Source: Candidatus Accumulibacter contiguus
GTDB lineage: Bacteria; Pseudomonadota; Gammaproteobacteria; Burkholderiales; Rhodocyclaceae
Reading direction: 5' to 3'
Length of the DNA stretch: 64,000 nt
NCBI RefSeq assembly: GCF_012940005.1
Contig: NZ_SPMX01000010.1
Span: 62,001-126,000 of the forward strand
The stretch's first letter is position 1. Each line of letters begins with the position of its first letter. Below, piece after piece: positions 1 through 8,420 of the stretch. The notes beneath the pieces were generated by a model, which saw nothing but the letters and a program-made list of their open reading frames with translations, was not told where the DNA came from and made no database searches. The translations under genes and the position numbers were made by a program.

Positions 1-139
1 CACCGGCCTCTTGCAGCGGCCGTGCTACCGGGTCAGGTTGCAGCGGGCGCTGCCTGACCTGTGCCGTCGTCGAGATTTCGCCATTGCCCTCGTGAACAGT
101 CCTTGTCCTCACTGCCGAGCCCCCCGATGCTGACATCAT
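1..139 (-). CDS. Partial unknown reading frame at left edge
   Basis: An ATG (position 139, with a second at 136) opens a frame that runs without a stop to the window edge, giving about 46 residues beginning MMSASGGSAVRTRT. It begins 9 bases after the stop of the upstream AAA+ ATPase gene on the same strand, so it may be the next gene of that operon. The visible part is low-complexity and matches nothing I recognise. In contractile-injection-system clusters this ATPase is often followed by other cluster genes, but that is context only. A short GTG frame from just upstream hits a stop and is less likely. Confidence 0.3.
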   Translation of the reverse strand, partial: MMSASGGSAVRTRTVHEGNGEISTTAQVRQRPLQPDPVARPLQEAG

Positions 140-148
140 TGACGCGTT

Positions 149-2290
149 TCACTTCACTTCATTCCACGTTCGCCCAATTTTCTGATGCTCCCGCCGTGCC
201 GCCCGCAGCAGATGCGACATCCCGATCGTCTCTCCGGCGTCGGCAGCGTAAAACGCCGCCGTCAGCGCGATGTTCCTGATGTTCCCCCCGGCCAGCTTGA
301 CCTCGCGAGCCAGCACCGCCAAATCCAAATCCTCCGCCAGCGGCGCCTCGGGCGGAAACATGACTTCCCAAATGCGGCGCCGTTGCAGCTCGTCCGGGAA
401 CGGGAACTCGACGATGGCATGCATTCGGCGGACGAAGGCATCGTCCATGTGACTGCGCAGATTGGTCGCCAGGATGGCCACTCCTTCGTATTCTTCCATC
501 TTCTGCAGCAAATAGCCCACTTCGATGTTGGCGTAGCGGTCGTGCGCGTCCCTGACTTCGGAACGTTTGCCGAACAAGGCATCGGCTTCATCGAAGAAGA
601 GGATTGCATGGGTGTTCTGGGCGGCAGTAAAGATACGTTCGAGGTTCTTCTCGGTCTCGCCGATGTACTTGCTGACGACCTGGGAGAGATCGATCTTGTA
701 TAGCGTTAAAGATAGTTCATTGGCGATGACATCGCCAGCCATTGTTTTGCCGGTGCCCGGCGGACCCGAGAACAGGACGTTCAGCCCTTTGCCGAGAGCA
801 GGCTTGCGGCCGAAACCCCATTGATCGTAGACGGTATGGCGGTGCTTGGCCTGCTGACAGATTTCGTGGAGCTGAGCCAGTTCATCGGCCGGTAAGACCA
901 GATCGTCCCAGGTGTATCTGGGCGTGATCTTGCGTGCCAGATCGTGCAGATGGTGATCGGATTGGGCGCGGGCGGCGGCAAACAGTTCGGCGAGCGTCGG
1001 CTGGCTGTTCGGCGTTTCGTCGGGTCGCGTCGCTGTCAGGGCGCCACGCCAACGCGCCAGATTGACCGCGCCGGCAACGGTTCCGGAGATCTGTTCGGGC
1101 GTCAACTGCAGGCGCCCGGCCAGGGCCTCCAGCTCGCTCGCTGCCAGCGCGATGCCGCTCGCTGCCAGGCAGGTCTGCAGGTACGCCCGTCGTTGCCAGA
1201 AATCGATCGCCGGGAAGCGGATCGCCTGGATTGTCCTGGTCGGGTCGGCGGCGGGCCGCCAGGCCTGCGAACCGGCCAGAATGACGACGCCTGCATGCCT
1301 GCCGATCCTGTTCAGCAGATCCTGATACCGCCGGGCGTGCTCACCGGCCAGCAGCGTGTCGAAGCCGGTGCAATACAGCATGGCCTCCTGGAGGAGGGCA
1401 GTGCGGAACAGCACGGTCAGCACCGCTGCGAATTCCTCGACGGCAATCGGTGTGCGCGCCAGGTCGGCAACCAGCAGAGGCGCCCCGAGCAGACCGGCCA
1501 GCGCCTCGGCAAGCCCGCGTTTGCCGACGCCTGGTGGTCCCTGCAGGTAGAGTCTGAGCGATTGCTGCCTTTCCCTGGCCTGGATCGCCATTCCCGTGAT
1601 GGCCTTCTTCAGCTCGCTGCCGACCGGCAGGTCGGCGAAAGTGGCCGTCGGTTCAGCCCATTCGCAGCACGATGTCAGACGGGCGTCGAGGGTGTCGTCA
1701 GCCAACAGGTAGGCGATGATCTGTCCATCCAGCTTGAGATACTGCGCCAGCAGCGGCGGCCGGAGTTGCTGAGGATCAGCGAGCAGGGAAAGCAGGGCAT
1801 GGCGGCACAGAGGGGCTGCGGCGGCAACATGGGCGCGCCTGGCCAGCTTGTCCTCGGGCGAAGTGCACAGCAGATTGAAAGCCAGATCGATGCTCGGTCG
1901 ACGACGCGTCACATCATCCTGCAGGTAGGCATAGAGCCGTTCGTAACGCAGATCCACTTCCGGCGCCAGGGCGACCAGAAGCACGTCCAGGTCGAACGAC
2001 GATAGCTGGAACGCGCTTGCCAGGCGCCGCAGACGACACCGCTCGCCCAGAGCTTCCGACAACGGCAGCTCACGTGCAGCATTCTGCAGCACCGGGATAC
2101 CGGGTTGACGGGCCAGCAAGGCCTCCACCTCGCCGAGTCCGATGTATAGCCCCCGGTAAGGATCAGCAGCCGCCTCGGGTCCATAGACAGACTGGGCTGC
2201 CGCAATGGCCGCCTGCAAGAGTCTGTCCAGCCGCTGCCATGCCGGCTGCAGATCCTGGAATGCCGAGTCTGGGGCGTTGAGTTCATTCAC
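149..2290 (-). CDS. Double AAA+ ATPase, contractile injection system type
   Basis: 713 residues with two AAA+ modules after an N-terminal region of about 215 residues. The first module has a degenerate P-loop (GPPGVGKRG, residues 251-259) in which the usual Thr/Ser is Arg, so it is probably a weak or inactive ATPase. The second is complete: Walker A GPPGTGKT at 509-516, Walker B ILFFDEAD at 563-570, then a sensor ATNL and arginines. This degenerate-plus-active layout with an N-terminal helical domain is what I know from the ATPase of extracellular contractile injection systems (Afp15/Pvc15 type), thought to help particle assembly or termination. No tail or baseplate genes lie inside the window; they would be beyond the left edge. 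A generic CDC48-like ATPase is the alternative. Confidence 0.65.
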   Translation of the reverse strand: MNELNAPDSAFQDLQPAWQRLDRLLQAAIAAAQSVYGPEAAADPYRGLYIGLGEVEALLARQPGIPVLQNAARELPLSEALGERCRLRRLASAFQLSSFDLDVLLVALAPEVDLRYERLYAYLQDDVTRRRPSIDLAFNLLCTSPEDKLARRAHVAAAAPLCRHALLSLLADPQQLRPPLLAQYLKLDGQIIAYLLADDTLDARLTSCCEWAEPTATFADLPVGSELKKAITGMAIQARERQQSLRLYLQGPPGVGKRGLAEALAGLLGAPLLVADLARTPIAVEEFAAVLTVLFRTALLQEAMLYCTGFDTLLAGEHARRYQDLLNRIGRHAGVVILAGSQAWRPAADPTRTIQAIRFPAIDFWQRRAYLQTCLAASGIALAASELEALAGRLQLTPEQISGTVAGAVNLARWRGALTATRPDETPNSQPTLAELFAAARAQSDHHLHDLARKITPRYTWDDLVLPADELAQLHEICQQAKHRHTVYDQWGFGRKPALGKGLNVLFSGPPGTGKTMAGDVIANELSLTLYKIDLSQVVSKYIGETEKNLERIFTAAQNTHAILFFDEADALFGKRSEVRDAHDRYANIEVGYLLQKMEEYEGVAILATNLRSHMDDAFVRRMHAIVEFPFPDELQRRRIWEVMFPPEAPLAEDLDLAVLAREVKLAGGNIRNIALTAAFYAADAGETIGMSHLLRAARREHQKIGRTWNEVK

Positions 2291-2902
2291 ATGAATCGAG
2301 CCTGGTGTGTTGACTGTTCAGCCCCAGGGAAGGTTGATGCCGCAGCAGACCAGAAGGGTGCAGGACGACGCTTACAGGCCGGGCGAGCGGGATAGCCAAT
2401 CCCCTGTCGGACAAGAACGGGTGAGCGATCGAGAAGTCGCCAGGCGTGGTACTCGACCGAGCGGCATCCCCGAGTACGACAAGTATCCCATCAATCGGCC
2501 GGGGATGCCGCACCTCTTTGCAGCAATTCTCATTATGACCGAAGCAATGGGGCGAACTGGTCGGAAAGCGCCTTTCTGCCGTCCATGAGAGGGGTTTGGC
2601 CACTAAATATTGCCGATTTCCATGCGATCAGTGGGGAAGCAGAAGGCCTCGTTGGCCAAAATGGGAATTGCTGGCCGATCGAGTTGACGCGCGAGCCACG
2701 CTTCGGCCCTGGCAGACTGGGCAGTGGCGGTTGCCGCAGCAGCGCGCACTTTACGAAGTACGATTACGTCAGTGCGCGCAACAGCCTGCCGTGCAGCGGC
2801 TTACTTGAACAATGTGGAGCAAGTAACCTGCAGGCGCAAGGGCCGGCGGGCCTACTCCGTGTTTCTTTGAGAGCGCCTGGCCCGCGCGCGGGGTTGGGAG
2901 GC
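2291..2902. other. Non-coding or unrecognised stretch
   Basis: About 610 bases between the AAA+ ATPase and the spermidine-synthase-like gene. Short frames exist on both strands (for example a plus-strand frame at 2307-2588), but none has a convincing ribosome binding site or a family resemblance. Because the ATPase gene starts at 2290 on the minus strand, its promoter should lie here. Confidence 0.4.
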
Positions 2903-3658
2903 TCAGAAGCGCAAGCGATCGTTGGCCAGATAGTGTTCCTGTTGCAGTCGGGCGACGGTCGGCAGGAGATTGAGCCCGGTTTCTTGCAGGCACTGGTTGG
3001 CGCGGTGGATCAGTTCGTCGTGGCTGGCATCGACGTGCTCGCCGGCGGCGGCGAAGGCGATGGTGTTGCCGCTGTCGCAGGAGGGAAAGATCATCGCACG
3101 GCCGTCGAAAGCCCGCTGGATGCGTTCGGCACTGGCCTCGAAAGCATGCTCGCGACCGAGCAGATTGACTGCCAGCAAACCATTCTCGCTGAGGCGCGCA
3201 CGGCAGGCCTGGTAAAAGGGCAGGGTGTCGAGCACGCCGGCGCGGGCATCGCGGTCGAAGCCGTCGACCAGGATGTAGTCATGGTGGCTGTCGCCCTGGA
3301 GCATGTACTCGGCGCCATCGGCGATGACGACGCGCAGCCGCAGGGGGTCGTCCGGCAGTTTGAAGTGCAGGCGCGCGATCATTTCGACCTGCGGATCGAT
3401 CTCGACGACGGTGATCCGGGTTGCCGGCAGGCGGTGGTAGATGAACTTGGCCAGCGATCCGGCGCCGAGGCCGATCAGCAAGGCCTGGCGCGGCCAGGGC
3501 GGCGCGCGCAGCAAGAGGCCAGCCATCATTTCGCGCGTGTAGGGCAGTTCGAGGGCGTTCGGACGCTGAATGCGCATCGCCCCCTGGATCCAGGCGGACG
3601 AGAAGTGCAGGTAGCGTACGCCGGCCTTCTCGCTGATTTCGATGGTGCTGCGGGCCAT
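2903..3658 (-). CDS. Spermidine synthase-like methyltransferase-fold protein
   Basis: About 251 residues from the ATG at 3658. It has the Rossmann-type core of the polyamine aminopropyltransferase/SpeE superfamily: a glycine-rich loop LLIGLGAGSLAKF, an acidic strand end VVEIDPQVE that binds the nucleotide-like donor, and YILVDGFDRDA in place of the usual catalytic-site Asp loop. The N-terminal beta-hairpin of classical SpeE is short, so true spermidine synthase activity is uncertain; many small proteins of this kind are unassigned. The frame stays open upstream to 3850, so an earlier start is possible. The resemblance begins near MARSTIEISEK, which is why I chose 3658. It is a single gene, transcribed away from the aldehyde oxidoreductase operon. 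Confidence 0.6.
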   Translation of the reverse strand: MARSTIEISEKAGVRYLHFSSAWIQGAMRIQRPNALELPYTREMMAGLLLRAPPWPRQALLIGLGAGSLAKFIYHRLPATRITVVEIDPQVEMIARLHFKLPDDPLRLRVVIADGAEYMLQGDSHHDYILVDGFDRDARAGVLDTLPFYQACRARLSENGLLAVNLLGREHAFEASAERIQRAFDGRAMIFPSCDSGNTIAFAAAGEHVDASHDELIHRANQCLQETGLNLLPTVARLQQEHYLANDRLRF

Positions 3659-4080
3659 CAGGCGCTGCAGTTGCCGGCGGAAGTCGAGTGCCTGCAGGGT
3701 CTGGCGGAATCGCTCGGGAAGAGTGTGTTTACGTGCGGGCAAGGAATGGTCTGCGCGAAGGCTTCTCGGAAGGGGGAGCGTATGATTTCGTTTCCTGTAT
3801 GCAAAAGCTTGTGCCGACAGGCCAAGCGGTACGACGGGGCAACCGTACATTTTGTCGACATTTTACCTGGTTCTTCGGATGCCATTTCGACGCTTGCTGG
3901 AGGCGAGGCGAAGTGCCGGCAATGCCTGCCTGAACTGCGCATACCTGGCGCATGCAGCGCTTTGTTGCAGCGCAACTTTCATAACGCTCCAGGGTTGCCT
4001 ATAGTGCTCATTCCAGTCGCGGTCGGAGGTGCGACGTCATTCAACAGGATCATCGATCACTCAACGGAGGAGACGACGTC
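3659..4080. promoter_or_regulatory. Divergent intergenic region upstream of aor operon
   Basis: Roughly 420 bases separate the speE-like gene from the aor operon, long enough to hold both promoters. A short inverted repeat GTTGC-AGC-GCAAC lies near 3964-3976, and a TATAGT hexamer near 3999 could be a -10 box, but no matching -35 is clear. A strong Shine-Dalgarno GGAGGAG lies just before the ATG at 4081. No gene is evident here, although the N-terminus of the speE-like protein might extend into it. Confidence 0.35.
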
Positions 4081-4554
4081 ATGCAGAAGTCCTTGCACAT
4101 CGATCCGGGCAAATGCACCGGTTGCTTGCAGTGCGAAATGGCCTGCTCTTACGAGAATACCGGGATTTTCAACCCGTCCAAATCGCGAATCAAGGTTTTC
4201 GACTTTCACCACGAAGGCCGCAAGGTGCCCTATACCTGCACGCAGTGCGCGGAAGCGTGGTGTCTCAACGCCTGCCCGGTCGAGGCGATCAAGATCGACA
4301 GTGGCAGCGGTGCCAAGGTGGTCCTCGAAGCGGTATGCGTGGGCTGCAAGGTGTGCACGATTGCCTGTCCGTTCGGGACGATCAATTACAACCATGACTC
4401 GGGAAAGGTCCAGAAGTGCGACCTCTGTGGTGGTGACCCGGCCTGCGCGACGGCTTGCCCGACCGGCGCCATTACCTACATTGATGCGGACTGGACGGGT
4501 CTGCAACGGATGCGTCAGTGGGCACAGAAAACCGATAGTGCGGCACGCCTTTGA
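4081..4554 (+). CDS. aorA: Polyferredoxin subunit of aldehyde oxidoreductase (AorA-like)
   Basis: 157 residues with four cysteine clusters for [4Fe-4S] centres: C12xxC15xxC18xxxC22, then CTQCAEAWCLNACP, CVGCKVCTIACP and CDLCGGDPACATACP. This is the electron-transfer subunit layout of HycB/DmsB-like proteins. In the Aromatoleum aldehyde oxidoreductase, AorA carries electrons between the tungsten subunit AorB and the FAD subunit AorC; here the three genes are consecutive in that order. A strong Shine-Dalgarno (GGAGGAG) precedes the ATG. It is cytoplasmic: there is no Tat or Sec signal. The gap to aorB is 12 bases and contains GAGGA. Confidence 0.85.
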   Translation: MQKSLHIDPGKCTGCLQCEMACSYENTGIFNPSKSRIKVFDFHHEGRKVPYTCTQCAEAWCLNACPVEAIKIDSGSGAKVVLEAVCVGCKVCTIACPFGTINYNHDSGKVQKCDLCGGDPACATACPTGAITYIDADWTGLQRMRQWAQKTDSAARL

Positions 4555-4566
4555 GGAGGAACGATC

Positions 4567-6414
4567 ATGGCCTGGACACGCAAAATTCTTCGCGTCAACC
4601 TGACCCAGGGGACCTGCAGCAGCGAACCGCTGAACATGGCCTGGGCAGCACAGTATCTCGGCCAGCGTGGGCTGGCCAGCAAATACCTGGTCAGCGAGAT
4701 CGACCCGAAAGTCGACCCGCTGTCTCCGGAAAACAAGCTCATCTACGCGACCGGCCCGTTGACCGGCACGATGGCGTCGACCGGCGGCCGCTATTCGGTG
4801 ATCACCAAGGGGCCCCTGACCGGCGTGATTGCCTGCTCGAATTCGGGGGGCTACTTCGGTGCCGAACTGAAATCGGCGGGCTGGGACATGCTCATCTTCG
4901 AGGGCAGGTCGCCGCAGCCGGTCTATCTGCACATTGAAAACGAGAAAGCGACCCTGCTGCCTGCGGACGATCTGTGGGGAAAGACCGTATGGGACACCGA
5001 AGGCACCCTCAAGAAGCGTCATCAGGATTCGCTGCTGCGGGTATCGAGCATTGGCCGCGCCGGGGAAAACCAGGTCCTGTTTGCGGCGATCGTGAACGAT
5101 CTGCACCGCGCCGCCGGCCGCTCGGGTGTCGGCGCCGTGATGGGGTCGAAGAATCTCAAGGCGATTGCCGTTCGCGGTACGCTCGGTGTGGGCAACATCG
5201 CCGATCCCAAGGCATTCATGGCGGCCGTGACCGCCGGCAAGAAGGTGCTGGCGGAGAATGCGGTCACCGGCCAGGGTCTGCCGACCTACGGCACGCAGGT
5301 GCTGATGAACGTGATCAACGAAATGGGCGCTTCGCCGACGCGCAACCACCGCGATGTGCAGTTCGAAGGGGCGCGCAAGATTTCGGCGGAAGCGATGCAC
5401 GAAAAGCGCGCCACCGACGGCAGGACGCATCTGGTCACCAATCAGGCCTGCTTTGGCTGCACCATCGCCTGCGGCCGGATTTCGCGGATCGACGAGACAC
5501 ACTTCTCGGTGCAGACCAAACCGGAATATTGGGGGGCCAACGGCGGCCTCGAATACGAAAGTGCCTGGGCGCTGGGCAATGCCAACGGCGTCGACGACCT
5601 CGAGGCGCTGCAATACGCCAACCTGCTGTGCAACGAAGACGGCATGGATCCGATCTCGTTCGGGGCGACGGTCGGTGCAGTCATGGAACTGTACGAGCTG
5701 GGTGTCCTGACCAGCGAAGAGATCGGCCTCGAAGCGCCTTTCGGTTCTGCCGCAGCCCTGTGCAGCTTGGCGGAAATGACGGCGCGCGGCGAAGGCTTCG
5801 GCAAGATCGTCGGGCAGGGATCGAAGCGTCTGTGTACCCGATATGGCCGGCCGGAGTTGTCGATGACCGTCAAGGGGCAAGAGTTTCCGGCTTACGACGG
5901 ACGCGCGCTGCAGGGCATGGGTCTGGCCTATGCAACGTCGAACCGCGGTGCCTGTCATTTGCGCGGTTACGTGGTTTCCAGCGAGGTTTTCGGCATCCCG
6001 GTGAAGACCGACCCCAGGGATACCGACGGCAAGCCCGAACTCCTGAAAGCGTTTCAGGATGCCACCGCCGTCGTCGATTCGAGCGGCCTGTGCGTATTCA
6101 CCACCTTCGCGTGGACCCTGCACGACATTCAACCGCAGATTCAGGCGGCTTGCCCGGGCGACTGGTCGCTGGAATCGCTGCTGGCGATGGGCGAGCGGAT
6201 CTGGAACCTCGAACGCGACTTCAATCTGGCGGCCGGGATCACCAGCAAGGATGACACCCTGCCGCCGCGCCTGCTCACGGAACCGTGCAAGACCGGTGCT
6301 TCGAAGGGCATGGTGGCCGAACTCGGGAAGATGCTGCCGGAGTACTACAGCCTGCGTGGCTGGACCCCGGACGGCGTCCCGACAACGGCCACACGCGCTC
6401 GCCTGGGTCTCTGA
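4567..6414 (+). CDS. aorB: Tungsten-dependent aldehyde:acceptor oxidoreductase (AorB-like)
   Basis: 615 residues, the usual length of the AOR family. The [4Fe-4S] ligands are visible as C295xxC298xxxC302 (CFGCTIAC) and a distal Cys509 in DSSGLC. The N-terminus MAWTRKILRVNLTQG is typical of the family's first barrel domain. It would oxidise aldehydes to carboxylic acids, or reduce acids at low potential, using a tungsto-bispterin cofactor. Its place between a polyferredoxin and an FAD/NAD subunit marks the NAD-linked multi-subunit type of Aromatoleum rather than the archaeal ferredoxin type. The substrate cannot be read from sequence; aromatic aldehydes are handled by the characterised relative. 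The next gene starts 2 bases after the stop. Confidence 0.9.
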   Translation: MAWTRKILRVNLTQGTCSSEPLNMAWAAQYLGQRGLASKYLVSEIDPKVDPLSPENKLIYATGPLTGTMASTGGRYSVITKGPLTGVIACSNSGGYFGAELKSAGWDMLIFEGRSPQPVYLHIENEKATLLPADDLWGKTVWDTEGTLKKRHQDSLLRVSSIGRAGENQVLFAAIVNDLHRAAGRSGVGAVMGSKNLKAIAVRGTLGVGNIADPKAFMAAVTAGKKVLAENAVTGQGLPTYGTQVLMNVINEMGASPTRNHRDVQFEGARKISAEAMHEKRATDGRTHLVTNQACFGCTIACGRISRIDETHFSVQTKPEYWGANGGLEYESAWALGNANGVDDLEALQYANLLCNEDGMDPISFGATVGAVMELYELGVLTSEEIGLEAPFGSAAALCSLAEMTARGEGFGKIVGQGSKRLCTRYGRPELSMTVKGQEFPAYDGRALQGMGLAYATSNRGACHLRGYVVSSEVFGIPVKTDPRDTDGKPELLKAFQDATAVVDSSGLCVFTTFAWTLHDIQPQIQAACPGDWSLESLLAMGERIWNLERDFNLAAGITSKDDTLPPRLLTEPCKTGASKGMVAELGKMLPEYYSLRGWTPDGVPTTATRARLGL

Positions 6415-6415
6415 G

Positions 6416-7666
6416 GTGACCCGCCACGTCATTATCGGCAACGGCCCGGCCGGGGTCGTTGCCGCCGAGACGCTGCGACGTGCCGATGCAGCGGCCGAGA
6501 TCACGCTGATTGGTGACGAAGCCGAGCCGCCGTATTCCCGGATGGCGATTCCCTACCTGCTGATGGGACAGATCGACGAGGCGGGCACCTATCTGCGCAA
6601 GAATGCGGAGCATTTCGAACGTTTGCGCATCCGTATGCTGCGTGGCCGGGTCGAGGCCATCGATAGCGGAGCTCGCTCGCTCAGGCTGGCCGATGGCCAG
6701 CTGCTTCCCTACGATCGCCTGCTGATCGCCAGCGGTGCGCAGCCGGTTCGCCCGCCGGTTCCCGGCATCGATTTGCCAAAGGTCTGGTCGTGCTGGACGC
6801 TGGCCGATGCGCGGATGATCGCCGCCGGCATAGGCCGGGGCGTGCGTGTGCTGCAGATGGGCGCCGGTTTCATCGGCTGCATCATCATGGAGTCGCTGGC
6901 GGCGCGCGGCCCGCAACTGACGGTCGTCGAGATGGGTGACCGGATGGTGCCGCGGATGCTCGATGCCGTGGCCGGAGCGATGCTTCGCCGCTGGTGCGAG
7001 GCGCGAGGGGTGCGCGTCCTGACCGGCCGGCGGGTGGTGGCGATCGCTGCGGCAGGCGAAGCGCTGCGGGTCCAGCTCGACGATGGCGAAACCCTGGAGG
7101 TCGACGCGCTGATCAGTGCGACGGGAGTCAGGCCGAACATCGCTTTCCTCTATGGCAGTGGTGTCGCAGTCGATGCCGGGGTGCTCGTCGACGCGTCGAT
7201 GCAGACCAGCGTCGCTGGTATTTACGCAGCCGGTGACGTCGCTGAAGCGGTCGAATTCGGAACCGGTCTGCGCGTCGTCAATGCCATTCAGCCCGATGCC
7301 GTCGAGCAGGCGCGCGTCGCGGCACTCCACATGGCCGGTCAGCCGGCAGTCTTGCCCGGCACCTTCGTTTTCAACATTCTCGATACCCTGGGGCTGATTT
7401 CCGCGTCCTTTGGTCAATGGCAGGGCGTTGCCGGCGGCGAAAGCGTGCAACTGCTCGACGAAGCCGGGTTTCGTTACCTGCGTCTGGCGTTTGACGGGGA
7501 TCGGCTGGTCGGTGCCAATTGCATCGGCCATACCGAGCACATCGGGGTGTTGCGTGGCCTGATTCAGGGACAGGTGCGTCTCGGTGAATGGAAAGATCGT
7601 CTGCTCGCCAACCCCCTGCAACTCAGTGAAGCCTATCTCGCCAGGGGGCTGGCCATGGCGCACTGA
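6416..7666 (+). CDS. aorC: FAD/NAD oxidoreductase subunit (AorC-like)
   Basis: 416 residues from a GTG at 6416, chosen because the FAD-binding motif GNGPAG follows within ten residues (VTRHVIIGNGPAGVVAAE). A second dinucleotide fold for NAD lies mid-protein (VLQMGAGFIGCIIME), and the second FAD motif GIYAAGDVAEA is near residue 270. This is the class I pyridine nucleotide-disulfide oxidoreductase fold without a redox-active CxxxxC. In the Aromatoleum enzyme this subunit passes electrons from the ferredoxin subunit to NAD+. The C-terminal part ends LGEWKDRLLANP. The stop TGA overlaps the next ATG (TGATG), indicating translational coupling. Confidence 0.85.
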   Translation: MTRHVIIGNGPAGVVAAETLRRADAAAEITLIGDEAEPPYSRMAIPYLLMGQIDEAGTYLRKNAEHFERLRIRMLRGRVEAIDSGARSLRLADGQLLPYDRLLIASGAQPVRPPVPGIDLPKVWSCWTLADARMIAAGIGRGVRVLQMGAGFIGCIIMESLAARGPQLTVVEMGDRMVPRMLDAVAGAMLRRWCEARGVRVLTGRRVVAIAAAGEALRVQLDDGETLEVDALISATGVRPNIAFLYGSGVAVDAGVLVDASMQTSVAGIYAAGDVAEAVEFGTGLRVVNAIQPDAVEQARVAALHMAGQPAVLPGTFVFNILDTLGLISASFGQWQGVAGGESVQLLDEAGFRYLRLAFDGDRLVGANCIGHTEHIGVLRGLIQGQVRLGEWKDRLLANPLQLSEAYLARGLAMAH

Positions 7667-7920
7667 TGGAAATCACCTTGAAGCTGTTCGCTTCGCTCTC
7701 CGATTACCTGCCCGCGACGGCCCGGCGGACCAATGCCTTGTCACTCGACGTTGCCGACGGGTGCAGCGTTGCCTCGGTGATTGATTCCTGGGCGCTGCCG
7801 CCGCGCCTGGTGCATCTGGTTCTGGTCAATGGCGAATTCATTCCGCCGCATTTACGCGCCGAGCGCTGCCTGGCACCGGGTGACGCCCTGGCGATCTGGC
7901 CACCGATCGCCGGCGGCTGA
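7666..7920 (+). CDS. aorD: MoaD/ThiS-like sulfur-carrier protein of aor operon
   Basis: 84 residues with a beta-grasp pattern and the diagnostic C-terminal Gly-Gly (PPIAGG-stop). That tail is adenylated and thiocarboxylated in MoaD/ThiS proteins, which donate sulfur to the dithiolene of molybdopterin. The start overlaps the aorC stop. A dedicated sulfur carrier next to a tungstopterin enzyme suggests a role in making or loading its cofactor. The symbol follows Aromatoleum usage from memory. Confidence 0.75.
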   Translation: MEITLKLFASLSDYLPATARRTNALSLDVADGCSVASVIDSWALPPRLVHLVLVNGEFIPPHLRAERCLAPGDALAIWPPIAGG

Positions 7921-7923
7921 GCC

Positions 7924-8202
7924 GTGGCCCATTTCACGATGAGCTTGACTATTCATGAATTCGAGCGCCAATTGCAGCCGCTGTTGACCGGCTGGTGCGT
8001 GGAGCAGCAAGCGCAGGAATGGCGCCTCGAGCGTCCAGAGCGCAGCGTGGACATTTCCTGCCGGCTGCTGCCGGCGCTACGGCTTGGCGCACTGCAGTTG
8101 CCGCGTCTCGTCGTGTCAATTGCCTTCACTGGCGGCAACGCCGACCAGGAAGCCGATTTCATCGACGACTTCCTGCGCTATTTCCAACGCGGCGGCGGCT
8201 GA
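7924..8202 (+). CDS. Small conserved protein ending the aor operon
   Basis: 92 residues from a GTG at 7924, with an in-frame ATG at 7939 as alternative start. It has no known motif, no cysteine pair and no membrane segment. The pattern ALQLPRLVVSIAFTGG followed by DFLRYFQRGGG suggests a small alpha/beta fold. It starts 3 bases after the stop of the MoaD-like gene and is the last gene before the SRP RNA. An AorE-type accessory protein of unknown function is the likeliest description. Confidence 0.6.
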   Translation: MAHFTMSLTIHEFERQLQPLLTGWCVEQQAQEWRLERPERSVDISCRLLPALRLGALQLPRLVVSIAFTGGNADQEADFIDDFLRYFQRGGG

Positions 8203-8220
8203 TGTGATAGCATTCCGAGT

Positions 8221-8316
8221 GGCGGGTCTCCCCGCATCGCAGGATGGTGAACCTGGTCAGGTCCGGAAGGAAGCAGCCACAGCCGTCTGATGTGAGTGCC
8301 GGGGGTAAGGCTCGCC
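8221..8316 (+). ncRNA. ffs: Signal recognition particle RNA (4.5S, small bacterial type)
   Basis: It contains the invariant SRP RNA apical region GTCCGGAAGGAAGCAGCC (about 8260-8277), which forms the GGAA tetraloop and the symmetric internal loop bound by Ffh. The ends GGCGGGTC and GGCTCGCC pair to close the hairpin, giving about 96 nucleotides, the size of the 4.5S RNA of proteobacteria. It lies about 105 bases upstream of dnaX, a common arrangement. End points are set by base pairing and may be off by a few bases. Confidence 0.92.
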
Positions 8317-8420
8317 ACCTTCCACTTCCTTCTGCCACCGACCTTTGCCCAGAGTTGCCCCGAAACCCCTCCGTGGCCAACAGCAGCGGGGTCGGTAACG
8401 CCATCTGCTAGAATCCGCCC

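Noticed and set aside
3945-3985. Sigma-54 type promoter before the aor operon
   Set aside because: A GG-N10-GC pair can be found, but the -12 part lacks the TTGCA element. Too weak to call.
4057-6504. Long minus-strand reading frame of 815 codons over aorAB
   Set aside because: It is antisense to a strongly supported pair of genes with iron-sulfur motifs, and its translation has no family resemblance. Long open frames opposite genes are common at this GC content.
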